From contig CAKZLO010000013.1 of the NCBI GenBank assembly GCA_937127125.1, positions 1 to 64,000 of the forward strand: a stretch of 64,000 nucleotides of DNA, given 5' to 3'. A program made the translations under genes and the position numbers. The notes under the pieces are model-generated. The model ran no database searches. It saw nothing but the letters and a program-made list of their open reading frames with translations, and was not told the DNA's origin. Of the stretch, positions 18,085 through 26,032 are shown one piece after another. The stretch's first letter is position 1. The number at the start of each line of letters is the position of its first letter. Source of the DNA: an uncultured Ardenticatenia bacterium. GTDB taxonomy: Bacteria; Chloroflexota; Anaerolineae; 4572-78; NAK82.

Positions 18085-18119
18085 AGCCTCTGCCCGCGAC
18101 TTCATCGCAGACAGAGGCT
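18085..18119 (-). terminator. Intrinsic terminator of the fluoride riboswitch
   Basis: Minus strand: AGCCTCTG (18112-18119) pairs with CAGAGGCT (18085-18092), with an inner GCGA/TCGC, and runs into six T's. The 5' arm AGCCTC is also the pseudoknot strand of the aptamer, so the two folds exclude each other: a classic ON switch. Confidence 0.85.
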
Positions 18120-18170
18120 ATCAGCCGATCATTCGGCGGTTCGCTTACGCACAAGCGAGCCTCATCGCTT
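18112..18170 (-). promoter_or_regulatory. Fluoride (crcB-type) riboswitch
   Basis: The minus-strand RNA has P1 AAGC-GATGAGGCTC-GCTT (18153-18170), then P2 GCCGA-ATGA-TCGGC, then TGATAGCCTCTG. GAGGCT in the P1 loop pairs with AGCCTC as the pseudoknot. This matches the Thermotoga petrophila fluoride aptamer element by element (GCGAUGAGGC, hairpin, CUGAU, GCCUCU). An extra 5-bp hairpin (CGCTT/AAGCG) lies between P1 and P2. Fluoride binding should stabilise this fold and prevent the overlapping terminator. Confidence 0.85.
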
Positions 18171-18178
18171 GTACTCTT

Positions 18179-18208
18179 ATAATACGTCCTACTGTACCCT
18201 GTTGTCAA
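18179..18208 (-). promoter_or_regulatory. Sigma-70 promoter of the fluoride-riboswitch transcript
   Basis: Minus strand: TTGACA (18203-18208), 18-bp spacer, TATTAT (18179-18184). The predicted start near 18172 is right at the aptamer 5' end. Confidence 0.75.
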
Positions 18209-18308
18209 ATCAGCCGCATAGAGAGCATCGAGAAGGCACAGTGGCCTTCAGAGCTCTGCAACATGAACAGAGGAGAGTGAAGACAATTGCACAGGAGGCA
18301 GGAGCAAT

Positions 18309-18719
18309 ATGGGAGAGAAACTTTTCAAGCCATTGGGCACAAGCTCGTTTTCTTCGGGCAGTTGGTGCACAACCAAGCTTTGCCTGAGGAGTACTATCAA
18401 TGGCAACTATATCAGGTGAGGGGCTCGGCGAAATGTTTTCTGGGATTAGCAGTGATGAGATGGTCCCGGATCACGCGACGTGGCACGTGTTCAGGGAACA
18501 ACTGGTGGAAAAGGGGAGATAGTGTGTTTAGAGAGCTGTGGCAGGAAATTTATGGTAGGAGTGGGGGCAGGAGTGGAGCTTGGCAGCATTTAGGTGATGG
18601 ACAGCACGCACATGGTGGCGGATGCGAATGTAGAGAAGATTGAGTGGTGGCAGGAGGAGGAAGGGAAGCCAGTGCGGGATAAGGGATATGCGCTGAGGGA
18701 GATAAAAGGGTGGCAATGA
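18309..18719 (+). pseudogene. Degraded IS5/IS1182-like transposase remnant
   Basis: Transposase-like pieces lie in different frames. SSDEMVPDHATWHVFREQLVEKG (18448-18516, stop TAG at 18520) resembles the VPDHST..FR segment of DUF772-type transposases. VMDSTHMVADANVEKI and the following GYALREIKGWQ (18594-18716) contain the DST[HK] catalytic-core motif. In-frame stops and shifts separate the pieces, and the catalytic C-terminus is missing. No intact terminal repeats were found. It fills most of the 1 kb gap between the riboswitch and glgP and is not a functional gene. Confidence 0.7.
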
Positions 18720-18896
18720 CGCTTGCGGCGTCGGTGGACAGGGAGCTATGCCGTACGCCAGGTCGCCCTGTGCGACGCGTCGCTGACAATCAGCGATCAG
18801 TCGAAGCAGTGCCGATAGATGCATTGTCAGCAAGGTCGTCACTCGTTCTAAACAAACAGCCAAACAGGCTACTGCGTGGGCGAGATGAATTGCTGA
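18720..18896. other. Gap without recognisable gene, between IS remnant and glgP promoter
   Basis: About 180 bp with no credible coding frame, ribosome site or strong hairpin. It may be the rest of the decayed insertion element. Confidence 0.4.
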
Positions 18897-18926
18897 TTGC
18901 TATTGAGTGGTATGGAATGATATAAT
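18897..18926 (+). promoter_or_regulatory. Likely promoter of glgP
   Basis: TTGCTA (18897-18902), 18-bp spacer, perfect TATAAT (18921-18926) with an upstream TGA resembling an extended -10. It is about 150 bp before the start codon. Confidence 0.5.
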
Positions 18927-19072
18927 TTAAAAAATTGTGCCTACAGCCATCCTACGGCAAGATTATGGGCTTCTGGTGCGATCAAGGAATTTGTTGCTGT
19001 TTTCCCACTAAATCGTAACATAAAGCGATCAGGACGTCAGCAGATTCCTATCCGACATGAGAGGTGTAACCA

Positions 19073-21229
19073 TTGGACATTCTACAGATTGCTTCAGGCT
19101 TCACGCCGATCCCATCGCGGTTGTCGCGGCTGGCCGAGCTAGCTTACAACTTGTGGTGGTCGTGGCACCCTGCTGCACAAGAGCTGTTCCGCGCTATGGA
19201 CGGCTCGCTCTGGGAAGAAGTCTATCACAACCCAGTGCGCCTCCTGCGCGAAGTCCGTCAGAAAACGTTGGAACAGGTCGCGCGGCAGCCTGACTTCCTG
19301 CGTCGCTACCACGCTGTGATGGCTGACTTCGACGCCTATATGGCTGCTGCAGATACATGGTTCAGCCGCACCTATCCCGAAGCAAGCAACGGACCGGTGG
19401 CCTACTTTTCGGCTGAGTTCGGGCTGCACGAAGCGTTGCCCATATACTCTGGCGGGTTGGGTGTTCTGGCGGGAGATACCTGTAAGCAAGCCAGCGACCT
19501 GGGGCTCCCCTTCGTTGGCATCGGGTTCCTGTACCCGCAGGGCTATTTTCGTCAACAGATCGATGCAGATGGTGGTCAGCACGCAATCTACGAGAAGCTG
19601 AACTTCGCCGAGGTGCCTGCCCTGCCCGCCTTCGATCGCGACGGTCGTGAGGTCGTGGTGGAGGTGCAGCTGGCCGACCGCACCATCTACGCAAAAGTCT
19701 GGCAGATTCAGGTTGGACGAGTGACGCTCTATCTTATGGATACCGACATCCATCCCAATGCGCCGCCGGACCGTCACCTCTCCGCGCGGCTGTACGGAGG
19801 TGACCGTGAGATGCGTCTGTCGCAAGAGATGGTGTTGGGGATCGGTGGTGCGCGGGTATTGCAGGCGCTCGACATTCATCCCTCTGTCTGGCACGTCAAT
19901 GAAGGACACCCCGCCTTTGCGTTGCTCGAGTACGCACGCAGCCTAGTCCAGACGGGCAAATCTTTCCAAGAGGCGCTCGAGGAAGTGCGTGCCACCTCTG
20001 TTTTCACGACGCACACGCCGGTGCCCGCCGGACACGATGCCTTTCCTTTTGACCTCATCGAACGCTTTTTCAATGGCTACTGGGACGCGTTGCAGCTGAG
20101 TCGAGATGAGTTCCTGAACCTGGGTCGCGAGGACCAACCGTGGGGTGCGATCTTCAGTATGACGGTATTGGGGTTGCGTATGGCTGGTCACTGCAACGCG
20201 GTCAGCCAGCTCCACGGCGAGGTCACACGGCGCATGTGGCAGTTCCTCTGGCCCAGCGTGCCAGTTGAGAAGGTGCCTATCCAGGCGATCACCAACGGTG
20301 TGCATACTGCCAGCTGGTTAGCACCAGAGATGAAGGCACTTTATGATAAGTATCTGCCTCCTGATTGGATGGAGCGCGTGGACGATCCCACGGTGTGGCA
20401 GGGGGTACAGGCTATCCCGGACGAGGAGCTGTGGGCGGTACGCTGCCAGCTGCGCTGCGCCTTGATCAATTTCGTGCGTGAGCGCATGCGGGCACACCTG
20501 CAGCGACTGGGTGCCGAAAAGTGGCAGCTGGACAGCATTGCGTCGCTGTGTAATGGAGAGGCACTGACTATCGGCTTTGCTCGACGCTTTGCCACCTATA
20601 AACGCGCTTACTTGCTGTTTCAGGACCTCGAACGTCTCAAACGCCTGCTCAACCAGCCGGGGCGACCAGTGCAGATCATCTTCGCTGGCAAGGCACATCC
20701 TGCCGATGACCCAGGCAAGGAGATGATCCGCCAGGTGTATCGCCGCGCCAAGGAACCCGGGCTAGCCGGGCACATCGTCTTCCTGGAAGACTACGATATG
20801 AACATGGCGCGCTACCTGGTGCAAGGGGCAGACGTGTGGCTTAACACGCCACGTCGGCCCAACGAAGCAAGTGGTACCAGCGGGCAGAAAGCTGCTATCA
20901 ACGGTGCCCTTAATCTGAGCGTCAGCGATGGCTGGTGGGCGGAGGGCTACAACGGTGCCAATGGCTGGGTGATCGGGCCATCTAGTGACCAGTTGGATCC
21001 TGGTGCTCAGGATTGGCAGGATAGCCAGACGCTATATCGCTTGCTTGAGGAGCAAGTCATCCCTATGTTCTACGAGCGTGATGCGGCGAACCTGCCGCAT
21101 CGCTGGTTGACTATGATGCGCGAGTCGATCCGCAGCATCGCCCCTACCTTCAGCACAGCGCGCATGCTGAAGGAGTACATTGCAACGATGTACATGCCAG
21201 CCACTATGCACGTCGAGACAGCACGTTAG
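19073..21229 (+). CDS. glgP: Alpha-glucan phosphorylase
   Basis: 718 residues, the short bacterial/archaeal type with an N-terminal DUF3417-like segment (LSRLAELAYNLWWSWHPAAQELF). It releases glucose-1-phosphate from storage glucans in the cytoplasm, with pyridoxal phosphate. Seen: YFSAEFGLHEALPIYSGGLGVLAGD, WHVNEGHPAF, TTHTPVPAGHD, GFARRFATYKRA and the C-terminal PNEASGTSGQKAAINGALNLSV, which holds the PLP-lysine. The start is TTG at 19073 after GAGGTG. It is a single gene; a regulator gene is convergent. The length and motifs fit the Thermus/Thermotoga group rather than the 800-residue MalP/GlgP. Confidence 0.95.
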   Translation: MDILQIASGFTPIPSRLSRLAELAYNLWWSWHPAAQELFRAMDGSLWEEVYHNPVRLLREVRQKTLEQVARQPDFLRRYHAVMADFDAYMAAADTWFSRTYPEASNGPVAYFSAEFGLHEALPIYSGGLGVLAGDTCKQASDLGLPFVGIGFLYPQGYFRQQIDADGGQHAIYEKLNFAEVPALPAFDRDGREVVVEVQLADRTIYAKVWQIQVGRVTLYLMDTDIHPNAPPDRHLSARLYGGDREMRLSQEMVLGIGGARVLQALDIHPSVWHVNEGHPAFALLEYARSLVQTGKSFQEALEEVRATSVFTTHTPVPAGHDAFPFDLIERFFNGYWDALQLSRDEFLNLGREDQPWGAIFSMTVLGLRMAGHCNAVSQLHGEVTRRMWQFLWPSVPVEKVPIQAITNGVHTASWLAPEMKALYDKYLPPDWMERVDDPTVWQGVQAIPDEELWAVRCQLRCALINFVRERMRAHLQRLGAEKWQLDSIASLCNGEALTIGFARRFATYKRAYLLFQDLERLKRLLNQPGRPVQIIFAGKAHPADDPGKEMIRQVYRRAKEPGLAGHIVFLEDYDMNMARYLVQGADVWLNTPRRPNEASGTSGQKAAINGALNLSVSDGWWAEGYNGANGWVIGPSSDQLDPGAQDWQDSQTLYRLLEEQVIPMFYERDAANLPHRWLTMMRESIRSIAPTFSTARMLKEYIATMYMPATMHVETAR

Positions 21230-21258
21230 CTCCAGAGAGGCTCAATGCGCTGGGGTGC

Positions 21259-21273
21259 AACGGCTATGCCGTT
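21259..21273 (+). terminator. Short hairpin after glgP
   Basis: AACGGC-TAT-GCCGTT followed by TTGTCTTG. The stem is only 6 bp and overlaps the last codons of the convergent regulator gene, so terminator function is tentative. Confidence 0.4.
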
Positions 21274-22040
21274 TTGTCTTGTTGCATAAAGATATAGCCT
21301 ACCGAAGGCACATTGTGGATGTAGCGTATCCCACGTGAAGTGGTCCCGATCTTCTGGTGAAGCGCCTCAATCGAGGTATGCACAGTGTCCTGCAGCATCG
21401 CATCGACGCTTTTGATGCGTCCCAAGCGGCTTACAAGGAAATCGACGGTGACAAGATGACCGGCGCGGCGCATCAAGATATGCATGATCTTGGTCTCGAG
21501 CGGGCTGAGGGAAACCCTGTGGTCACAGAGCAGGGCACGCTGGCGCACGAAGTCTACTGCCAGTCCGTCATCTACTTGGACTAATGGAGCGACTGGCAGG
21601 TTGGATTCACCGAGGAAACGCATCAGGCGCCGAACACACTCGACAACCTGACACGGTTCGAATGGCTTCCTCAGAGAGTCATCGGCGTAGGCACAGGCGG
21701 ACAGCAGAGATGTCTCGGGCGCATCCGCCGGTATCAGCACGAGGGTGGGGATATCGCTGAACGCACTCATCCACCTACACAGTTCCTCGCCGTCCGTATC
21801 GGGCAGAGTACTATCTACGACCGCTGCATGGGGCAAGCCGATTTGTTCTATCAGCTCGCGTGCCTCATACGCGCGGCCGCAGGTGAGCACTTCATAACCA
21901 ACGTGTTCGAGCTGATAGGCAACCCTGCGGGCGACATAACCTTCGCTTTCCACGACCAGGATGTGCTGTGCAGGTGAGAAGCCGTAACGCAACTCCCACC
22001 GGTTTGTCAGCAACCGATCAGAGGGCCTGTGATGCAACAT
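21264..22040 (-). CDS. OmpR-family two-domain response regulator
   Basis: About 258 residues. An N-terminal receiver-like domain (HILVVESEGYVARRVAYQLEHVGYEV) keeps the phosphoacceptor in AAVVDSTLPDTDG and the lysine in LRKPFEP. The C-terminal winged-helix domain reads LSPLETKIMHILMRRAGHLVTVDFLVSRLG and IRYIHNVPSVGYIF. The usual DD pair after the first strand is reduced to ES, so phosphorylation may be altered. No histidine kinase is adjacent (orphan). The ATG at 22040 is given; a TTG at 22061 is possible. It is convergent with glgP, and its target is unknown. Confidence 0.85.
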   Translation of the reverse strand: MLHHRPSDRLLTNRWELRYGFSPAQHILVVESEGYVARRVAYQLEHVGYEVLTCGRAYEARELIEQIGLPHAAVVDSTLPDTDGEELCRWMSAFSDIPTLVLIPADAPETSLLSACAYADDSLRKPFEPCQVVECVRRLMRFLGESNLPVAPLVQVDDGLAVDFVRQRALLCDHRVSLSPLETKIMHILMRRAGHLVTVDFLVSRLGRIKSVDAMLQDTVHTSIEALHQKIGTTSRGIRYIHNVPSVGYIFMQQDKTA

Positions 22041-22162
22041 CAAGGTGATCTCTCGCAGCAAGGAGCCTTTTAGCTTTAACCTGATCTCAGTATAGGGGGT
22101 AAATGAGTCGACTTCAATAGGGCATAAGGACTATGATGCTCGTCGGGATTGAACAAAGTGGG

Positions 22163-22192
22163 GGGGCCGCGTCTGATGCGGGACGCGGCCCC
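22163..22192. repeat. GC-rich perfect hairpin upstream of mnmG
   Basis: GGGGCCGCGTC (22163-22173) and GACGCGGCCCC (22182-22192) form an 11-bp perfect stem with an 8-nt loop, flanked by G-runs. There is no T-tract on either strand, so it is not a standard terminator. It lies in the divergent space between the regulator and mnmG. Confidence 0.5.
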
Positions 22193-22272
22193 AAACAGAG
22201 TGGGGGATGGGGGTGATACTGTGTCGGCCATCTTCACTATAGGGCGAGCTTGTTAAACATGAATAAACGATA

Positions 22273-22297
22273 GGTTAACGATATGTTATGATTAACC
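22273..22297. repeat. Inverted repeat GGTTAA/TTAACC upstream of mnmG
   Basis: GGTTAA (22273-22278) and TTAACC (22292-22297) are separated by 13 bp, in an AT-rich stretch about 20 bp upstream of the mnmG -35 box. It is a possible protein-binding site. Confidence 0.3.
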
Positions 22298-22315
22298 AGA
22301 ATCGGGTGATACGAT

Positions 22316-22344
22316 TTGACTCGGCAATACGGCAATGCAATACT
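22316..22344 (+). promoter_or_regulatory. Promoter of mnmG
   Basis: TTGACT (22316-22321), 17-bp spacer, AATACT (22339-22344) preceded by TGC as an extended -10. It lies downstream of the ATG at 22335, which argues against that ATG as the start codon. Confidence 0.6.
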
Positions 22345-22388
22345 TTGTATCATCCAAATTTTCAGCGTTATCGGGGAGTGTACCCAGA

Positions 22389-24323
22389 GTGTGGCCTGAA
22401 GTTTCCAAGGTGTATGATGTGATTGTGGTCGGGGGAGGGCATGCCGGCATCGAGGCAGCCCTCGCCGCAGCGCGCATAGGTGCTCAAACCCTATTGCTGA
22501 CCACACATCTGGATGCCATCGGCCGCATGAGCTGCAATCCCAGCATTGGTGGGCCAGCGAAGGGACACTTGGTGCGTGAGATTGATGCCCTGGGTGGCGA
22601 AATGGCGCGTGCAACGGATCGTACCTTCATCCAGATTCGCCTGCTGAACAGCAGCAAGGGGCCAGCGGTGCGCGCGTTGCGCGCTCAGGCAGATAAGCGA
22701 CAATACGCGTGGACGATGCGCCAGACGCTGGAAAACACCCCTTTGCTAGACATTAAGCAAGCAACCGTCGAGGAGATCTTGGTGCAAGGGGAACGTGTGA
22801 GCGGTGTGCGTACTTCGTACGGCCAAGTCATCTCGGGTCGCACGGTGGTGCTCACGACGGGCACCTTTCTGAATGGGCGCCTCATTACTGGCGACTGGGT
22901 GCGTGAAGGAGGACGCGATGGCGAACCACCAGCAGTGGGTCTGTCTGCTTGCCTCAAGCAACTGGGTTTCCGGCTGGGGCGCCTGAAGACAGGCACGCCA
23001 CCCCGACTGGACGCGCGTACGATCGATTTCACACAGACAGAGCCACAGTACGGCAGCGAGGAAGCAGCCCTCTTCAGCTTTGAGAGCGATGTGAACCATC
23101 TGCCCGAGTTTCTGCGCGTGCCGCCTCATCCGGTGTATCCCTACGTGCGCTCCGCGCTATGGCGGCCGCAGCTGCCGTGTTATCTAATCTACACCAACCA
23201 TACCACGCACGAGATCATCCGTGCCAACTTGGGCCGTGCTCCCCTCTTTACCGGGGTAATTCAAGGGGTAGGGCCACGTTACTGTCCCTCCATTGAAGAC
23301 AAAATTGTGCGCTTCGCCCACAAAGAAAGTCATCAGCTGTTTCTTGAGCCGGAGGGCTGGAACACCGTTGAGGTTTATCTGCAGGGTGCAAACACCTCCC
23401 TGCCACTAGATGTGCAGCTCGCCATGGTGCGTAGCATCCCGGCATTGCGCAATGTCGAGCTGATGCGCATCGGATACGCGATCGAGTACGACTATGTGCC
23501 GCCCGACCAGATCCAGCGATCGCTCGAGACCAAGCTGGTGGAAGGTCTCTTCCATGCCGGTCAGATCAATGGGACGACTGGTTACGAGGAGGCTGCTGCG
23601 CAAGGGCTCATGGCCGGCATCAATGCTGCGCTCAAGGTGCAGAGCCGTCCTCCTGTAATTCTGGGCCGCGATCAGGCATACATTGGGGTGATGATCGACG
23701 ATCTGGTGACCCAGGAACACCATGAACCCTATCGCCATATGACCTCGCGCGCCGAGTATCGCCTGCTGTTACGTCAGGACAATGCCGAACTGCGCCTTAC
23801 CCCCATTGGTTACCAAGTGGGTTTGGTGCCTTTTGAGCGCCATCGTCGTGTTGAGGCACAGCGTCGGGCAATCCAAGACGAGTTAGGACGCCTTGGGACT
23901 CTCTTCATTACACCCAATCATGGCAATGCAGAGCTGTTGCGCGACTTCGGTCTTGAGCCTCTGCGTGAAGGAGTCAATGCTCTGCAATTCCTGTGCCGCC
24001 CGGAGGTCACCTACCAGCTGATCAGCACACTGGCGCCTCCGCCACACCCCTTGCCAGCTGATGTGATTGAGCAGGTAGAAATCGAGGCGAAGTATGGTGG
24101 GTACATTGCCAAGCAGCAGCGCCTTGTGGAACGCATGCGTCGTCTGGAAGAGCGCCCCATCCCCTCCAGTTTTGACTACCGCACTGTGATCGGACTACGC
24201 GCCGAAGCGCTCCAAAAGCTGTTGCACTTCCGCCCCGTAACCGTGGGTCAGGCGGCACGCATCCAAGGGGTCAATCCCGCTGACATCGCATTGTTGCTGA
24301 TCCACCTCGAGCGCAACAGATAA
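22389..24323 (+). CDS. mnmG: tRNA uridine-5-carboxymethylaminomethyl modification enzyme MnmG (GidA)
   Basis: FAD-dependent enzyme that, with MnmE, modifies U34 of tRNAs. Seen: the dinucleotide fold YDVIVVGGGHAGIEAALAAARIG, SCNPSIGGPAKGHLVREIDALGG, GTFLNGRLITGDW, LKTGTPPRLD, QINGTTGYEEAAAQG and TSRAEYRLLLRQDNAELRLT, all signatures of the family. The frame is open from 22335, but a promoter overlaps that ATG. A GTG at 22389 with GGGGAG upstream, or a GTG at 22410 next to the conserved YDVIVVGGG, are better starts; the former is given (about 644 residues). mnmE is not in the window. A 17-bp perfect inverted repeat spans the stop codon. Confidence 0.95.
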   Translation: MWPEVSKVYDVIVVGGGHAGIEAALAAARIGAQTLLLTTHLDAIGRMSCNPSIGGPAKGHLVREIDALGGEMARATDRTFIQIRLLNSSKGPAVRALRAQADKRQYAWTMRQTLENTPLLDIKQATVEEILVQGERVSGVRTSYGQVISGRTVVLTTGTFLNGRLITGDWVREGGRDGEPPAVGLSACLKQLGFRLGRLKTGTPPRLDARTIDFTQTEPQYGSEEAALFSFESDVNHLPEFLRVPPHPVYPYVRSALWRPQLPCYLIYTNHTTHEIIRANLGRAPLFTGVIQGVGPRYCPSIEDKIVRFAHKESHQLFLEPEGWNTVEVYLQGANTSLPLDVQLAMVRSIPALRNVELMRIGYAIEYDYVPPDQIQRSLETKLVEGLFHAGQINGTTGYEEAAAQGLMAGINAALKVQSRPPVILGRDQAYIGVMIDDLVTQEHHEPYRHMTSRAEYRLLLRQDNAELRLTPIGYQVGLVPFERHRRVEAQRRAIQDELGRLGTLFITPNHGNAELLRDFGLEPLREGVNALQFLCRPEVTYQLISTLAPPPHPLPADVIEQVEIEAKYGGYIAKQQRLVERMRRLEERPIPSSFDYRTVIGLRAEALQKLLHFRPVTVGQAARIQGVNPADIALLLIHLERNR

Positions 24324-24347
24324 TCGCTGCCGAGGTGGATCAGCAAC
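24293..24347 (+). repeat. 17-bp perfect inverted repeat across the mnmG stop codon
   Basis: GTTGCTGATCCACCTCG (24293-24309) and its exact reverse complement (24331-24347) surround a 21-nt loop that contains the TAA stop (24321-24323). It would be a very stable 3' hairpin, but lacks a T-tract. It may be an mRNA-stabilising or Rho-independent-like end, or a recent inverted duplication. Confidence 0.6.
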
Positions 24348-24408
24348 TGTTGCACCAGCCACAGCCTTCAGCTCTGGCCGGTCCGTTTTTCCCACCTGCT
24401 CAGTCCAA

Positions 24409-24417
24409 TGGTATAAT
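24409..24417 (+). promoter_or_regulatory. Extended -10 promoter element of the zinc-ribbon protein/rpe pair
   Basis: TGG followed by perfect TATAAT (24412-24417). The -35 region (TTCCCA at 24389-24394) is weak, but an extended -10 can compensate. Confidence 0.5.
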
Positions 24418-24453
24418 GCGCTTTACTAGCGGTTATCGCGAGGTAAAAAACAA

Positions 24454-25065
24454 ATGCCCAGTATCCAGATCCCGAACATTGTGATTGTTGCGCTGCAAGT
24501 TCTGTTGGCGTTTGGCGGCGCTTTTTTCTTGGCAATATGGATTGCCCTGATTGTATGGACTTTTCGGGACATCCGCTCTCGTTCGCGAGATATCTTTGCC
24601 ATACTGCTTGCCACATTAATGGTGGTGATCTTCGGACCGCTGGGGCTGGTGGTGTATTTCCTTCTGCGGCCCCAAGTCACCCTTGCCGAGCTATATGAAC
24701 GTTCGCTCGAAGAAGAGGCATTGTTACAGGACCTGGAAGAGCGGATCGTGTGTCCGGGCTGCCGGCGTAAGGTTGAATCCGACTGGCTGGTCTGTCCCGA
24801 TTGTCACGCTATCTTGAAGAAAAAATGTATCAATTGTGGTCGGCTGCTGCATCTGCGCTGGGACATCTGCCCATATTGCGTGACGGCAGTAATCGAACAA
24901 GCTGTGACCGATAAGGGTGCCGTGGCGCTTCCACCATATCCCGAACCCCTTCCGGCAATCGAGCGCCCACACAATCCGGAGCTAGGCCTTCCCGCAGCGG
25001 CCCCGGCTGATCCACCTGCAGATATGGGAAACTCTGAGCCGCACACTCGGGAGGCAGAGGGCTGA
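24454..25065 (+). CDS. Membrane protein with C-terminal double zinc ribbon
   Basis: 203 residues. Two N-terminal membrane segments (about 6-30 and 45-66, reading [21 protein letters not shown], and [22 protein letters not shown]) are followed by an acidic helix. A cytoplasmic zinc-ribbon region holds four CxxC pairs: CPGC, CPDC, CINC and CPYC (about 90-145). The tail is Pro-rich. It resembles PLDc_N/DZANK-type membrane anchors common in Chloroflexota. ATG at 24454 with GAGG upstream. It overlaps nothing, but rpe begins 1 nt after its stop, so they are cotranscribed. The function is unknown. Confidence 0.75.
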   Translation: MPSIQIPNIVIVALQVLLAFGGAFFLAIWIALIVWTFRDIRSRSRDIFAILLATLMVVIFGPLGLVVYFLLRPQVTLAELYERSLEEEALLQDLEERIVCPGCRRKVESDWLVCPDCHAILKKKCINCGRLLHLRWDICPYCVTAVIEQAVTDKGAVALPPYPEPLPAIERPHNPELGLPAAAPADPPADMGNSEPHTREAEG

Positions 25066-25066
25066 A

Positions 25067-25780
25067 ATGAGGCGGGTGAAGCTTGCCCCCTCCATCCTCT
25101 CGGCAGACTTTGCCCGCCTGGGCGAGCAGGTACGCGACGCTGAAGCGGCCGGCGCTGATTACATCCACGTCGATGTGATGGACGGCCATTTCGTGCCCAA
25201 CATCACGGTCGGCCCCCTGGTTGTGGAATCTCTGCGCCCGGTGACCACCTTGCCTCTGGATGTTCATCTGATGATCAGTCAGCCGGAACGTTACGTTCCA
25301 GCCTTCGCCCAAGCCGGCGCCGACATTCTGACAGTACACGTGGAAGCTTGTCTCCACCTGCACCGCACAATCTGGCAAATCAAAGATCTCGGCCTCAAGG
25401 CTGGCGTGACACTCAACCCGGCCACGCCGCTCGTCAGCTTGGAAGAGGTGTTGCCAGACGTGGATATGGTGTTGATCCTGTCGGTCAATCCTGGCTTTGG
25501 GGGGCAGGCATACATCCCCAGCAGTAGTGCCCGCATCACCCGCCTGCGTCGCATGTTGGACGAGCGAGGCTTGGAAACGGTGGACATCGAGGTAGACGGT
25601 GGGATAAAGGCACACAACGCAGCAGATGTGGTCGCTGCTGGTGCCAACGTACTGGTACTCGGCTCTGCGGTCTTCAACGCGGAAGCAACGGTGGCACAGA
25701 ACATTGCGCACATCCGAGCTGGTCTGGCGGAGCGCTTGCCGGCTGAGATCTTGTCCGGCGGTGACGACCGAGCCCCTTAA
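25067..25780 (+). CDS. rpe: Ribulose-phosphate 3-epimerase
   Basis: 237 residues. The TIM-barrel epimerase interconverts ribulose-5-phosphate and xylulose-5-phosphate in the pentose phosphate pathway. Seen: [16 protein letters not shown], the metal-site histidines in [35 protein letters not shown] and [27 protein letters not shown]. Usual family length is about 220; the extra is a short C-terminal tail. It starts 1 nt after the stop of the zinc-ribbon membrane protein and is probably translationally coupled to it. Confidence 0.95.
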   Translation: MRRVKLAPSILSADFARLGEQVRDAEAAGADYIHVDVMDGHFVPNITVGPLVVESLRPVTTLPLDVHLMISQPERYVPAFAQAGADILTVHVEACLHLHRTIWQIKDLGLKAGVTLNPATPLVSLEEVLPDVDMVLILSVNPGFGGQAYIPSSSARITRLRRMLDERGLETVDIEVDGGIKAHNAADVVAAGANVLVLGSAVFNAEATVAQNIAHIRAGLAERLPAEILSGGDDRAP

Positions 25781-25933
25781 TCGCGTTAGTAGACGCGCGG
25801 GAAAGCGCGGTCTGGCGCGGAAGCGCTATGCTTGAAGGTGCAAAGACCCCCCAGCGCCCAATCCTCAGCTGGCCATCCTAGTTGCAGTGCAATAGTGCCA
25901 AGTTGTTGTTCTGACACCATTTGCAAAAAGCCC

Positions 25934-25962
25934 TTGACACGAAAGACCAATGACGCTATAAT
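25934..25962 (+). promoter_or_regulatory. Consensus sigma-70 promoter of the LacI-type regulator
   Basis: Perfect TTGACA (25934-25939), 17-bp spacer, perfect TATAAT (25957-25962). It is the strongest promoter in the window, immediately followed by two operator-like palindromes. Confidence 0.8.
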
Positions 25963-25967
25963 TTAAA

Positions 25968-25994
25968 TCGAAACGCTTCGACTAAGCGCTTCGA
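25968..25994 (+). promoter_or_regulatory. Tandem LacI-family operators
   Basis: TCGAAACGCTTCGA (25968-25981) and AAGCGCTTCGA (25984-25994) share the CGCTTCGA half-site and central CG typical of LacI/PurR operators. They lie at about +1 to +25 of the consensus promoter, so the regulator probably represses its own synthesis until an inducer appears. Confidence 0.65.
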
Positions 25995-26032
25995 TAAACT
26001 TTCGGGTTCTGACTGCTGTTGGGACTTCGCCT

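Noticed and set aside
18309-18419. 36-codon ORF with a good ribosome site as a possible small peptide
   Set aside because: It falls at the head of the transposase remnant and its product has no recognised pattern.
18287-18643. 118-codon plus-strand frame as a gene
   Set aside because: It mixes frames of a decayed transposase; the real transposase signatures lie in other frames.
19139-19909. 256-codon minus-strand frame
   Set aside because: It is the antisense shadow of glgP.
24830-25711. 293-codon minus-strand frame
   Set aside because: Antisense of rpe and the zinc-ribbon gene; no motif.
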